From NCBI RefSeq assembly GCF_030272615.1, contig NC_081406.1, forward strand, positions 113,491,783 to 113,555,782: DNA of 64,000 bases, read 5' to 3'. Shown here piece by piece: positions 1 through 12,147 of this stretch. Each line of letters starts with the position of its first letter. Position 1 is the first letter of the stretch. This DNA is from Cryptomeria japonica (Eukaryota > Streptophyta > Pinopsida > Cupressales > Cupressaceae). The notes under the pieces were generated by a model. That model was not told where the DNA came from, searched no databases, and saw nothing but the letters and a program-made list of their open reading frames with translations. Made by a program: the position numbers and the translations under genes.

Positions 1-671
1 TTTTGGGCTCTGTTAAAGACTCAATCCTCCAATCTGTCTACAAGGAGGTTGGGATGCTTAGCAATGAGGTTGTAAGGATGGTGTTGGGTAGAGACTTTTT
101 GTGTAACGAAAATAGATATTGTGTTAACACAGACATTATATCCTAGTTCTTGGCATCTCTTCTGGACCTCAGAGGAAACAAGGTGGATATGTTTGTGAGA
201 ATTTGCCAAGATCTAGAGGCAATAGGAAACACAAATAAGAGAGAACAAAATGTATGATAGGAATAAACTGTATTCTATCAAGATGAAAATACTAATCAAC
301 TCGATCATCAATCAATTAATTACATACAATGTAGATGAGTCTTTTTATATAGGAAAGGCTATATGGATATGTGAGCACACAAAAATGGCATGTGGCTCAA
401 TAAGAAACAAGGGTAGGTAGGAGAAACAATAAAATATTCCACATGAGGTGGGTCACCCAACGAAGGTGGAATTATCAATCCACAATAAGTGGATATGATA
501 GAGTAGTAACAAGATCACACCATAGAAGGTGGAAATTATCCTACACACACTATTCCAATGTGGCACAAACATCCAAGTGTCTCATACCCAAACTACTATG
601 AAATGCATCATCCTAAGTAAACTTAAGTAAGGTGTAATAATATCCAACATGAATGATTAATTACACCAGCA
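1..671 (-). repeat. Element A 3' LTR (partial)
   Basis: This copy matches 2802-3492 throughout. Its minus-strand start reads TGCTGGTGTAATTAATCATT against TGTTGGTGTAATTAATTATT in the other copy. The first ~200 bases of the full LTR (left side as drawn) lie outside the window, so no target duplication can be tested. Confidence 0.8.
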
Positions 672-680
672 CCCCCCCTT
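672..680 (-). other. Polypurine tract of element A
   Basis: On the minus strand AAGGGGGGG sits immediately before the LTR start TGCTGGTG. This is the expected plus-strand priming site of an LTR retrotransposon and fixes the element as minus-strand. Confidence 0.7.
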
Positions 681-2598
681 AAGTGTAACTTAGGGGAATG
701 CACTTAATTCTACAATGCAATTAACCAATGCAAGATGGGTCTCAACTACATGGCCATGTTAGGTTCCCATGTACAAATGAAAATGCATGCAAACCAATGC
801 AATGAAATCTCTCACAAAGAGGGGAAAGAGAGAAAAATCCAATGGGAAAAAACTCTCCCCCAAAAGAGAGATGAAAACTAGATACAAAGAACTCTCATAG
901 AAGCATGTGAAGGACAAAACCCCATGTGAGGAAAAAGTACCCCCATATGAGAGAAGAAGAGAAGCTAGGTAGCCCCCCCTTAATGTAGAATCTACACCAA
1001 TGATAGAAGATCAAAGATAAATGAAGAAACTACTCCATTAACATCGAACAACATTCCTCCCCTAGGAAGAGACAAAACCAAAGGTGTATCCATGAAGTCT
1101 CCCCAATCATGAAGGTAAGATTTAGGAAAAAAACTCATGATTAATGAAGTATCTAAAAACTACTCAAGTGTCCCCATGTTGATGCTTAAAGATACCCCCA
1201 CCAAAGGTGGTAAACTGCTCTACACTACTAAAAAAGGCACTCCAAGATCTAGTGGAGAATAATGTAGAACAAGTCCCAAAGACTCACATGTCTCCTCTAA
1301 GGACAAATAGACCCCCTCCAACTGTTGTACATAAGAATCCACAATCATGTCAACCTCTAAAGAATGATCATGTAGAGAATGCACAAGAGGGTTAGAGAAT
1401 TCCCTCACAACAATCGAAGAAGGAACATCTTCATCAAAGAGAATATGAATCTCATCAATTATATCTCCCAAATTTGCAGTGTAGGACTCCACAAACAAAC
1501 CTACAATATCTATCAAGTAGACATCCCAATCAACTGAAGCTAGAAGACATGAAATATCCTGCAACACTAAATCACAAGAAGGCAAAAGGCTCTCAATGAT
1601 GAATGAGAAGAACAAAATCTACCCCCCCCTATAAGAGAGAAGAGGAGACCTTGAATCCCCCCCTCAATGTAGAATCTCCTGCAAAGATGGTCCAATAATG
1701 TTGACCTCCCCATGAGGAAGAATGAGATCCAATTCTGCACCAATAATGTCAAGGTGTGACAAAACTAGGTATCAAGTCGATGATGATGAATCACTCACTA
1801 CAACATGATAAAGATCAGGCATGGAGACAACCTACTTTGAGCATCAACTAGATACTCATAAATGTAAAAATATTGGTACAATCAAAGTCTCATAGGAACC
1901 ATGCACAAATGTGTACAATCTAAAACTCAACTGGAGCCATACACCAAGTCTCACAAGATATTCCTAAACTATGTGTACAAGAGGATTATATCAAATATGT
2001 CAACAATGACAAGATACAAAGAGGTGTGGCACTTTATGATAGTGCAAGTACAACATTGCTCATGCAAGAGCATAGAACATGATCAAATATGTGCAAAGAT
2101 GGAAACATGAAAATGATGCCACCAAAGAAGCCTTGTAGAATATTGTAGATGAAGATGCCTCTGATTGGGATGTGGCCAAGAAAAATATAGGAGAAATAGT
2201 CCCCCCCCTTTGGCTATTGGTTGGAAGCACTGCAAGATAGGTATGGTAGACAAGAAAAAAATAGTGTTCCCAATTTTGCTTATTCCATGATATTTTTATT
2301 TTTAAAAACTTAATTAAAAGTTTAATAAAACAATTTATTAAAATGCATGATGTATTGATAAGCATGACCTCTTTGACATGTGAAAGGTGACATGTACCTA
2401 AAATCGATCAATTATTTTAAACCGTTCGATGATCGTAGATCAATGGCTGAAATTTTATTTTAGCCCAATTTTTGAAAGATAACATTGTTCACTAGAAAGT
2501 GCCCAGAACATAATGTTGGCCATTTATTATATGTCTAGTCAATAACTGCAATCCACTCTATCCCACGACTTCCAATGTGGTACTTGCCAACTTGGTAC
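681..2598 (-). other. Element A interior, essentially non-coding
   Basis: This 1.9 kb holds only scattered short frames. The longest minus-strand frame, 1220-1615 (131 codons, Leu/Asp/Glu-rich), shows no retroelement motif. Several C-runs (about 962, 1621, 1660, 2203) read as G-runs in element sense. I see no gene here. Confidence 0.55.
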
Positions 2599-3492
2599 TG
2601 TTACAATAAAGAGCTTCAACTATTTATATATGATCTCTTCTTCTTTCATCTTTAATTATCCTTTTCCATTTGGTAGATAAATCATCGGAGTTCACAGTAT
2701 TTAAATTCTGCCTCTCAGGTTGTTTAATTTGGTAATCTGATTTGTTAAGATGGACACTCCTATCCACCTGAGAAGCATTTATGTGGAGGACCAGAGGGCC
2801 TTTATGGGCTTCGTTAAAGACCCAATCCTCTAATCTATTTGCAACGAGGTTGGGATGTTCAGCAATGAGGTTGTGAGGATGGTGTTGGGCAGAGACTTTC
2901 TGCATAATGAAAATAGATACTGTGTTAACACAGACATTATATCCTAGTTCTTGGCATCTCTTCTGGACCTCAGAGGAAACAAGGTGGATATGTTTGTGAT
3001 AATTTGCCAAGATCTAGAGGCAATGGAAAACACAAATAAGAGAGAACAAAATTTATGATAGGAATAAAGTTCATTCTATCAAGATAAAAATAGTGATCAA
3101 CTAGATCATCAATCAATTAATTACATAGAATGTAGATGAGCCTGCTTATATAGTCAAGGCTATAGGGATATGTGAGCAGACAAACATGACATGTGGCTCA
3201 ATAAGAAACAAGGGTAGATAGGAAATAGGTGTGGTAGGTAGGAGAAACAATAAAATATTCCACATGAGGTCAATCACCAACTGAAGGTGGAATTATCACT
3301 CCACAATAAGTGGATATGATAGAGTAGTAACAATAGCACACCATAAAAGGTGGATATTCTTGTACACACATTATCCCAATGTGGCACAAACACCCAAGTG
3401 TCTCATACCCAAACTACTATGAAATGCATTATCCTAAGTAAACTTAAGTAAGGTGTAATAATATCCAACATGAATAATTAATTACACCAACA
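2599..3492 (-). repeat. Element A 5' LTR
   Basis: This is the complete right-hand repeat, about 894 bp, with TG at the 3492 edge and CA (plus-strand TG at 2599) at the inner edge. The outer edge is certain because it coincides with the end of homology to the left copy. The inner edge is inferred from the terminal dinucleotide only. Confidence 0.7.
2624..3010 (-). CDS. Unidentified open frame inside the LTR of element A
   Basis: A 129-codon frame runs on the minus strand within the LTR. It lacks an ATG (the first possible start is TTG, directly after an in-frame TAG), so it may be an exon rather than a whole gene. The product is basic and hydrophilic at the C terminus (ending in a KDERRR run) with no membrane segment. 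The matching part of the other LTR (21-209, 62 codons) is also open without a stop, with only a few substitutions. That is unusual among the heavily interrupted frames of this window. I do not recognise the family. It could be a host exon caught in the LTR or simply a lucky open frame. Confidence 0.3.
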   Translation of the reverse strand: MANYHKHIHLVSSEVQKRCQELGYNVCVNTVSIFIMQKVSAQHHPHNLIAEHPNLVANRLEDWVFNEAHKGPLVLHINASQVDRSVHLNKSDYQIKQPERQNLNTVNSDDLSTKWKRIIKDERRRDHI

Positions 3493-4754
3493 ATGTTGAT
3501 GTTGTTAAGGAAGGTGTTTAAGGAAGACTTCCTTGGAGACAACATTACAGTTATCATCCTTGAAAAATTAGGGGTGGGGATCCCTTGGGCAAGTGAATTA
3601 ACCAAACTTCTCCTCCCTGACCAAACAGTACCAATGGCCAGACAACCATTTCTTTTGAACCTGAATGTAGAGCAGTTGACATGTCATAGGAAATGGGCAT
3701 GGATTGGCAGGGACTTTCTCTAGAAATGGTTGCTCTTGGATGACTTTCCAAACTACAGTTGGCTTGAAGAATTATCTTAGCTTATGTTGTTTGAAGAACT
3801 ATACATGGAGGGAGGGTCAAATTCTTAGGGTAAATCATCCACTACCTATACCCTAGACCTGACCCCCTAATAGTTTTTTTTTGGCTATGTCCTTACTCCT
3901 CGTAACCTCATAGGCTCAGTGGCTCACTCATTTTGACTTTAAATTTTTTGAGGGACTCAAGTCTCAGACTTGTAAAAATTGTAAATTTTTGAAATATAAA
4001 TATTAATGATAATTTTGCAAATTCCAGTTCATTTTAATTTGCCTCTTATGGATATAAATATGCTTTCTATTTCATTTTATTAATGATATTTTTGCAAATT
4101 CTTTTTTTCTATGAGCTATGTTATTTATATATTTTGTTAAACAATGGAAATAAATTTAATACTGCGATCTTTTTTATGTAATGCTTCTTCCTATATATTT
4201 AATATATATAAAAAAATCTAGTTCATTCCATTAATTATTTGTACAGTGATTATGGTTGATTATAATGTTATAAATATATATAAAAAATATGTTTATCTTG
4301 TGAAAAACAAGTGAATTAAAAGACCAACTTACTTGTTGTTGAAGTTTTAAACTAGCGCATGCATGGGTTGGTACATGCTATGATTTATAGTTAAGATTTT
4401 GTCATTATAAATAAATTTGAGACATTTATGAACGGTAGATGGGATCTCTTTCATGGAAGAGAACCAAGGATGTGAATATATTATAAGAACACTTTCAAAA
4501 AATAGAATTGAGAAGCGGATATATTTTATCATTTATATGTATCAATATACAATGTGGTAATTGGTCCCATTTGTTTTGTATCAAACAAATTAAAGTAATT
4601 AATTACTTTACAAAACACCTAATGAATTAGGTATTTTACTAAGAAAGGCACGTCCATTTAGTTGGTCCTATCACTCATTTGATCTTATAATCTATCTTTG
4701 TAATATGAAAAAAACTATTTAATATACTTTTGATATGATAATCAAGTTTGATAT
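3493..4754. other. Spacer between elements A and B
   Basis: About 1.26 kb. The left half has a 76-codon plus frame (3493-3723) overlapping a 65-codon minus frame (3554-3751), neither recognisable. The rest is AT-rich sequence with TATA-like runs around 4195-4290. No repeat boundary was recognised here other than those of A and B. Confidence 0.4.
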
Positions 4755-5635
4755 TGTTGGCATTACACACTCAGGTGAGAATGGTTGATGTTGTCATTGA
4801 TGGAAACCAACTGATAACAGGGTTCAAAGGTTCTACCGGAAACAAAATTCACCTACCAGCACTGGCAGTCACTACAAGATTTATTCACATCGACATCTAG
4901 TTACACCAGCAGCAGATCATACCGGCATCCAAAGATGACTTCAAAATAATATTTTTTATGTGAAATGTATTGTAATGTAATATTATATTTGTATGGTCGA
5001 CATGATGTATTTTAAAGACTCATATATGTATGAGATCTTGTAGGTCATTTGAACATATGATATGTACTATAACGAAGCGGTAATATGTGATAGGTTATGA
5101 TAGTGAATAATTGTATATGCATTTTGATGTATTTATCTTGAGAGTGAATAAGAAGCAGAGCAGAGAGAAGCAAGGTTTTGGCAGAGGTATCAGTCAAAGC
5201 TTAAACCGGTACTGAATCCAGCATTACAGATGTTATTTTGAAGTAGTACATTGTTATTGAATCTAACCATCCAATTGTGTAGTCAGTGAGACTCCATTTT
5301 TGTTGTTGAGCAGTGAGCTCTAGGAAGTTGGCCTTCCTACATGTGCAGGCCCCTATTGTACTAAGTAATATTTATTCATATTGGCTAGTGAGTAAATATT
5401 GTGGGTCACAAATCCCACTGAGGTTTCTCCCTTACAGGGTTTCCTCGCCAAAAATATTTGTGTTATGGTGTGCATTGATACTTATTATTTTTTTTCTCTT
5501 TACTGCATTATTATTTTCTTACCAGTATATTAATTTGGGTTGTAAAGTTGAAAATAAGTTTAATCTTTCATCCACTGGTTAGACACTAATTCACCCCCCC
5601 TCTCAGTGTCTTTGGGACTAACCTAGTATCTAACA
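4755..5635 (+). repeat. Element B 5' LTR
   Basis: 881 bp, beginning TGTTGGCATTACACACTCAG and ending AGTATCTAACA. It matches 10642-10678 and 12153-12877 of the 3' LTR. The 3' portion holds a C-run (5594-5600) and, on the minus strand, the GGAAACCC / GGGAGAAACC / AGTGGGA block shared with the other LTRs of this window. Confidence 0.88.
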
Positions 5636-5637
5636 AT

Positions 5638-5649
5638 TAGTATCAGAGC
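5638..5649 (+). other. Primer binding site of element B
   Basis: TAGTATCAGAGC starts 2 bases after the LTR end. It differs by one base from TGGTATCAGAGC, the usual plant initiator-Met tRNA primer site. Confidence 0.75.
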
Positions 5650-5706
5650 TTGGTCCTCTATTTGCAAAAGCCTAATAGCTTGAGGAAGATTCTAAAACTA
5701 GTACCA

Positions 5707-6822
5707 ATGGAAAGTTTGAGACAACAATTGGAAGGATCTCTTGAATATTTTGATGTAGAAAAATTGAAGAATGTCAAACTATAAGATGAACTTATATTTG
5801 CTCGAGAATTCATCAAAGCAATTCAAGAAAACATGGTCATAGCAAAGAATAAGAGAAAATAATTACATGTGCAACTACAAAACCAAGATGATGAAGAAAA
5901 TGAAACTCTCAGAGATATTGTAGAGAAATTGAGATGAAGAGAACAACAACATGAGGAATGAGATGCAATATTTGACCATGAGACTATGTAAGGATATTGA
6001 GGATAGAAAGAGGAATGAGGAAGATTTGCGTAGAAGACTTAATGAAAGATCAAATGAATCTCTAAGGCTTAGTTATGAAAATGATATGCTTAAAATAGAT
6101 TTGATTCACATGAAACATGACAAAGAGGAACTTATGAGACAAGTTAGTACTTTGGAAAGTGAGTTGGTCGCTGCAAATGAATACAAAGACAAATTCAAGA
6201 AGAGTTCAGACAAGCTTGATGATATGCTGAAAATTCAAAAACCTGATGGAAAAACAGTTGGACTTGGATTTGAACATGGATAAAGTTTCGGAACTGCAAA
6301 CAATCATGATCACAACAAACCGGTAAGGAAACATAATGCTTATAAATTCAATGGCAAATGTTTTAATTGCAACAAATTTGGTCTTAGAGAAAATCAGTGT
6401 AGATTTAGGAATAATCAGAATACAAACTCATCCACTAGTCAATGTTCCAAATGCAATAAACATGGTCATAATTCAAACAATTGTAGAATGAATGTGAAAT
6501 GCTATGTTTGTGGTAGATTTGGATATCTATCTAATCAATGCAGAACTCAAACCGATCAAGGTTATGGAAAAGCTATTCAAAGAAACAATGTAACCTGTTA
6601 TGTATGTAACAAGATTGGGCATATTGCAAAATTTGTAGAAGCAAGGATGTACCAAGGAACAACAAAGGATCTAATGACAAAGGCAAAGAAAAGGTGAATG
6701 AAATCAAGAAAGAATTCACTAAACAATGGATCAAGAAGAGAGATCAGAGGAATGATGAATCTATCTTTGCACTAGCAGAACAGAGCAATCCTGCACCAGC
6801 AGGAGATTCTTCATCTAACTAA
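5707..6822 (+). pseudogene. Gag-like protein with coiled coil and four zinc knuckles (broken)
   Basis: The frame opens at ATG 5707 and closes with TAA at 6820-6822, with several internal stops and frameshifts (frame 1 to about 5940, then frame 2). The central part (5951-6283) is highly charged and coiled-coil-like. From 6358 to 6630 four CCHC-type knuckles follow. The second (CSKCNKHGHNSNNC) is intact; the first has Leu and the third Tyr in place of His; the fourth loses its last Cys through a one-base change near 6630. Zinc knuckles normally bind the element RNA in the particle. The usual copia (UBN2) or gypsy gag core is not recognisable upstream, so this is a short or divergent gag. It ends about 300 bases before the accessory frame. 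Confidence 0.7.
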
Positions 6823-7136
6823 GGAATAATCCTTAGGGGTAAGGCAACTAATTGAAGATCATGCATTTACCCTCAGTTGGTGGTAAGAAGTCTTATTTCT
6901 TCTTTACCGGAACATATGTTGAGTATTCACTTCATCGGTGAAGCATTTATTACAGTTGTAAGTTAACTTTTTGGTTATAAAGCACTTGAATTTCTCATTT
7001 CAACTTACCAAAGAATTCAAGCATTTGAAGAGCATAGAAGTTGAGCATCAACATTCAAGAAGCAAAGCAACAAATATTTTTAGGGCATCCAAGGTTTTCA
7101 CTTTCATTCAACAATCAAAGGTATTTATCTTTCGAA

Positions 7137-10100
7137 ATGGCTTCTTAATCCTCCATTCTTGAATTCATTGCAAACCCTACTATTGTGGAAAACATCAAGT
7201 GTCATAGACCTATCTTTAAGATAATCCCTAAGATAGCAAAGTTGGATGACTCCATTGGTGCATTTTTGAAAATCCCGAAAGGAGTTTTTTTTGATGAAGA
7301 CCCTAGGGCATACATTCACTGTAACATTGAAGATTTAGAGTCCGAGGATTTAAATAACATGTTCATGAATGTTATCACTGACAAACAAGGTGTAGTCAAA
7401 CCAGAACACAAGGTTGTGCAAGATTTAGGGTTCATTAACATCCTTCACATGCCTGAATTTTTAGATGATATTGTTTGTTATGTTCTTAGAAGAGTTCACG
7501 GTGAATTTTTATGGTTAGATTGAGTTTTCAAGATCACTAAGGAAGCAATTAAGGCTGTTACTAGTTTACCTTCTACCGACAATAGGCCTAAGAAGAAAAA
7601 GAAAATTCCAAACAAAGAAGTTATGAACTTAACCGATGCAACATCAGATAACAGATCACTCAGGGTTACTGATATAACTGATAATAATGTTAAATATATA
7701 GGTATGGTTATTGGATACAAAGTTTCTCATACTAATAGGCTAAATTTTGTTTCAAGTTTATGCATTCATAGTGCTTATGAGATGATTATGAATAATGCTA
7801 AAATTGACATCTGTGAATGGCTAAAAGATGAACTGTTAGAAAATTTGGATAAAATTAAAGGTGATAAAAAGGGAACATTCAAGTTTGGGAATTTGATTGT
7901 ATGGTTAATGCTATATTTCTCAAAGGAGATTCCCAATATTAGACACAAGGACTTTGCCTATGATATTCTGTTGGAAAATAGATAAAGGAGGCAATTACCG
8001 ACATATATTCAGATGGTGACAAACAGGTAAAAGGGTATTTCAAGGATTTTCAAGATAAAATGAGGCAAAGGGAAAGAATCCCTCAGAGTATTGTAGACAA
8101 ATATGACAAACAAATATGCTTTATGATTAAAAGAGATGAAGTATGGATGGAGGCAGTTAGACCTAGAACTATCTAGATAACAAAGATGTGTTATGAAGTG
8201 GACTCACACATCTTAGAATCTTATTCCAAGATACTCCTAGATGCTCCATCGGAACCGACAAAAAAGATCTTTGGTAATGCTGAAACTATAGAAAGTGATG
8301 TTACTATGCAGAAGCAGAGGAAGAAAAGAGACAAAGTAATAAAATATGCTTCGAAGTTTGTTGAAGTTGTTAAGAAGAGCTTGTTGAAACTTGATCTGAT
8401 GAAAGGTGTTGTTGAACATGAAAGAAAACTAGAACAACAAATGGTAGCACATATTTCTCCTGTGGCTACCTCATCTGATTCTGATAATGATAAGGCTATT
8501 GAATTCAAAAGGGTGGATAGAAAGAAAAGAAAACCCTCACTGGCACCTGCTCCATCACCAAAGAAATCAAGAACACTTAGAAAAAAACAATGGGTTATGA
8601 GAGAGCACAGTGATCAGAAGAAGAAAGTCACACCAAAGAAGCAACCAGAACAATAGGAACCACATACTCTTTCACCGGTAGAACTGATAAATGAAATAAC
8701 TTAGGAAGGAAATCTCGGTAATGTTAGCAAGTTTTATCATTCTTTTAAGGATTCAGATAAGGATACCATTGAGGAGATGATTACTTTTTGTCTTGATATA
8801 TATAAGAAGGTTCTTATTGAGGTTATATATGTTTTTCCTGATGATCTATACTTGAGACTCAAAGCAAAGAGAATGTTTGTATTGGAGTTAGATAAGAAAT
8901 TAAAGATTGAGGCGTTGCTAGCGGTTCATCCTATTAATTCTAAGAAAGAAATAGTTGATTTAATATCTGAAGCTAAAAGGAATGTTTTTATGAGTGGTCA
9001 ATGAAAAGTTAGTCTTTGGCCAGAAGAGTAAAAGAGATTGCAGATGAAATAGTTGATAAGTGGGATATATTCTTTATTGAGAAGGAGAAAAGGGAAGAGA
9101 AAGATAGACAGAAAGTTTATAAACCATTTACTAAAGTATATCGGAAAGTAGATAAGGGTAAGAGTAAGGTTGGCAGTGTACCTGACATCATAGTTAAGGA
9201 TAACTTACCGCCACCAGCACAGGACACCCCACCGGTAGTATCAGAGGCACCGACAGAAATGCAAAATGAGCCTAAAGAAGAGAAGTCAGAGGAAGTGAAA
9301 GAAGATGATATTGAACCCCAGTCAAACATTCTGTTCACAATTAATGTTGACACTCAGGACATCAATATTGTATTGGATAAGGCAATTGGAAAGGAAAAGA
9401 AATCTGAAGCTATAAATGATGAGAAACGTAAGTCACCGGTCAAGAATGTTGACACTCAATAGAATATTGAGATACTGGAAGAAGAAGAAAAAGAACTAGA
9501 ACAGACACAATCAGAACTGATAGAGAATAAGAATGAGAATAAGAGTGAAAATAAGGAAGAGAAAATGGATAAAGAAGAGGTTAAGGTAACTGAATAGGTA
9601 TCTAGAGAAGAAAAGAAAATTATTGCAGAACCTAGCACTCCTCCCAGTACTTCTACTATGGATTACAGACCGACAAATGTTATTGATGTATTATTAGATT
9701 CCATAAAGAAGATAGCAAAATGCAATGCCTTATCATTTAAGGCTATTGATGATTCTTTACCAATTTTGTAGATGATTGCACCGACGTGCAAGGTTGATCA
9801 CATTGTTGGATCTATAGGTAAATTGGACACATTATCCAAATTCATTTCTTCTAACATTCAAACTGTAGATAAGATAAATGAGGAGACCATTCAGGAAAGA
9901 GTTAATAAGGAGAAGGATGAATTCTTTGACAAAACAATAAAAGATTCTACATAACAGATTGATTCATTGTTACCGACACTGAATTCCACCATTCTAGAAT
10001 ACAAGGAATTGTACAAGGAAGCATACAAACCTCACCATCTAACAGAAGATATTGATAAGAAAATAAAGAAAACACAAAAAGAGATTGATGGCATTATTGA

Positions 10101-10317
10101 CAATATGATTGGTTCTTTCGAACTCAAATCAGTATTGGATCAAGAGATGGCTATTTATAAAGAGAAGATTGAGAAATTGGAAAGAGAGAAAGCAAGGTTG
10201 AAGATGAAAACTCGTGAGTTAAAGAACAAACTTGGTCCTAGATTGGATAATTTGTTAACACACCGGAATGAGCTATCTAAGGCAACTATTCAAGGGGACG
10301 GATTACTGGAGCAATAG
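7137..10317 (+). pseudogene. Long accessory protein of element B (unknown function, broken)
   Basis: About 1,060 codons from ATG 7137 to TAG 10315-10317, occupying the place where pol would be. Reading continues in frame 0 to about 7985, frame 2 to about 9004 and frame 1 to the end. Several internal stops fit CAG-to-TAG change, and TAA occurs at codon 4. Regions: a globular N-terminal part of about 280 residues (with motifs such as KLDDSIGAFLKIPKGVFFDE and FGNLIVWLMLYF), a Lys-rich low-complexity stretch near 8500-8650, a second small globular part (8777-9004), a long Glu/Lys acidic region with Pro-rich patches (9016-9650), and a C-terminal coiled coil (about 9960-10260). No catalytic motif was seen. 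It might be a structural or nucleic-acid-binding partner; this is a guess from composition only. Confidence 0.65.
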
Positions 10318-10641
10318 ATGCATTATCTCATCGGGATGATCTGACAAATAAAGACAGTTATTTCTAACAGTACAAAGTTTTTTGCAAAGTCTTAACTTGG
10401 TTTTGGCAGACATTTTTCAGATTGTACATAACTGGCTACAGGTATCTAAGTAATTTTTGAAATTTTGATACTTTTTGACATCCTTTGTCATTGATTCCAA
10501 AGGGGGAGTGGTGAAATGATAAAAATATATAGAAGGAGATCACTTTCTCACGGGAAGCACTCTTAGTTTTTGGACTTCAAATTTTGGATATCAGTTTTTA
10601 TTTTTCTCATGAGTGTTGCCATCAATGCCAAAGGGGGAGAT
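10318..10641 (+). other. 3' untranslated region of element B with two purine tracts
   Basis: The polypurine tract that abuts the 3' LTR is AAAGGGGGAGA (10630-10640). A second copy, AAAGGGGGAG, lies at 10499-10508. Both follow a similar phrase (cattgattccaa / catcaatgcca). The upstream copy could act as a second plus-strand priming site. No other feature is seen here. Confidence 0.65.
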
Positions 10642-10673
10642 TGTTGGCATTATACACTCAGATGAGAATGGTT

Positions 10674-10678
10674 GATGT
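10674..10678 (+). repeat. Target-site duplication of solo LTR C
   Basis: gatgt at 10674-10678 is repeated at 12148-12152 on the other side of C. The uninterrupted 5' LTR of B has a single copy of this sequence at the equivalent place, which confirms the insertion. Confidence 0.8.
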
Positions 10679-12147
10679 TGCTAGTTCTGATACTTAATAT
10701 AAGTACAGATCCAATAGCCAACAAGATGAGAGGGGGGGGGTGAATCATACAAACTTAATCATCAATGAAAACATTAGATTCAACCTCGGTAACATATATC
10801 AGTCATAGAATAAAACTGTCAAACATGCAAACTCAAAAGCATATGAACAATATAAACCTCATAACACCAGATTTAACGTGGAAACCCAAATAGGGAAAAA
10901 CCACTGTGGGATTTCGGACCCACTAAGAAATATACTCTTCTAGAGTATGCTCGGTTAAAAGCCAATCCTGTTAAAGATTACAAAACACATTGCTAGATGT
11001 GACCCGGTTAAGGGATTTCCCTTAGATCTGTTAGGATCTTCACTTTGTTAGAAGTGACCTTGTCAAAGGATTTCAAACACTCATTTAGAATGTCACCTTG
11101 ATAGAGGATTTACTTATAAGATTGTTAAGTCCACTTGGTTAAGAGATTTCCTATTACTTTCACAAGTTAACAGTAATAAAATCTATCTGCAACTTTACAT
11201 CTAAAATGCTAAAGCAGATTCTTATTTGTTCAACACAATCTAGACATAGAACTACTCTTGTCTATCTGTTGGGCATCAATACTCTGTTATTCCAACAGGT
11301 CTTCAAGCTTCTATGCTCGGTGATCACTATGTAGCATCCCTATGCATATACTTGCCCGCATCTACTGTTTATCAATAGTTCCTTATTTATAAACAATCAT
11401 CTAACCGCTTAATCTCCTTGATCACATTTCCCATGATCAATCATAGCCATTAGATCTTCAATCTTGTCCAGGTTCATTGTATCTTATGATCTGAAAAATG
11501 TTTTACCCTACCTCGGAACTTGCACAATCATCTTGGAACTTGTGTTAGGGTAATGCGATTCAATCTGAGTTGTAGATCTTCTTGTCGGCTTTCCATTGCC
11601 TTAGATTTGTTAACAAACTTCTTCCACGGCTTGCTAATCATTGATCCACTCCATCTCATTAGCTTCTTTCATAAAATATCACATGTAAACATTTAATGCA
11701 TTCTGTTATAGCTCAGTTACAACTCAGTGAATACTAAACTTTACTCGGTAGACATTCTGTCTTCATTAACCGACTGCGATAACCTTAGGGTTTACCGACT
11801 AGGTTCTTTGCCTAATAACATAGTGTAGTATTAACCTTTACATTTTACAACATATGTATGATGTTAAAATAATCTAAAACATCAAGATCTCATCATTGTC
11901 TGACTCAGTAGAGTTGCCCATTGAATAACTTATCCCTTTATTCATCATATTCTTTCCCGTGTCTTTATCGACTTCTTTATAATCTTCATATCACATTTCT
12001 TAAGATATGGCAACATCATACTGAATTAGAAAATCAATTTCTTGACATCAATTACAAAATAATAATATCAAGACAGTAAAACATCTTTAATCAGTTATGT
12101 CCATAATCATCAACAACCTTCTCAATATCCTTGTTATATTGCCAATA
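10679..12147 (-). mobile_element. Solo LTR C
   Basis: A 1,469 bp insertion in the B LTR with no interior. The plus-strand edges are TGCTAGTTCTG and TTGCCAATA; the right edge fits an ancestral GCCAACA (minus TGTTGGC) with one C-to-T change. A run of nine or more Gs lies near 10731-10740, and the shared LTR block (GGAAACCC, GGGAAAAACC, GTGGGA, ACCCAC) at 10880-10925, in the same arrangement as minus-strand LTRs D, E and I. Orientation is taken from that arrangement. Solo LTRs form by recombination between the two LTRs of a complete element. Confidence 0.75.

Larger units (their letters stand above)
1..3492 (-). mobile_element. Element A: non-autonomous LTR retrotransposon (left LTR cut by window edge)
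   Basis: Two long direct repeats, 1-671 and about 2599-3492, flank a 1.9 kb interior. Position 1 aligns with about 2802, and the two copies match down to the shared end near 671 and 3492. On the minus strand the repeats begin TGYTGGTGTAATTAAT, and a purine tract lies just upstream of the 671 edge, which sets the orientation. The interior shows no gag, protease, RT or integrase motif on either strand, so this resembles a large non-autonomous derivative that would need proteins in trans. The inner edge of the right repeat (2599) is set only by a TG dinucleotide, and no convincing primer binding site was found beside it. Confidence 0.75.

Noticed and set aside
3493-3751. Frames in the A-B spacer
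   Set aside because: Two short overlapping frames on opposite strands without recognisable domain or splice context.
10681-12147. Insertion C as a DNA transposon
   Set aside because: No terminal inverted repeats. LTR-like ends, G-run and shared LTR block with a 5 bp duplication fit a solo LTR better; a 7 bp duplication (gatgttg) is also possible but leaves no canonical ends.
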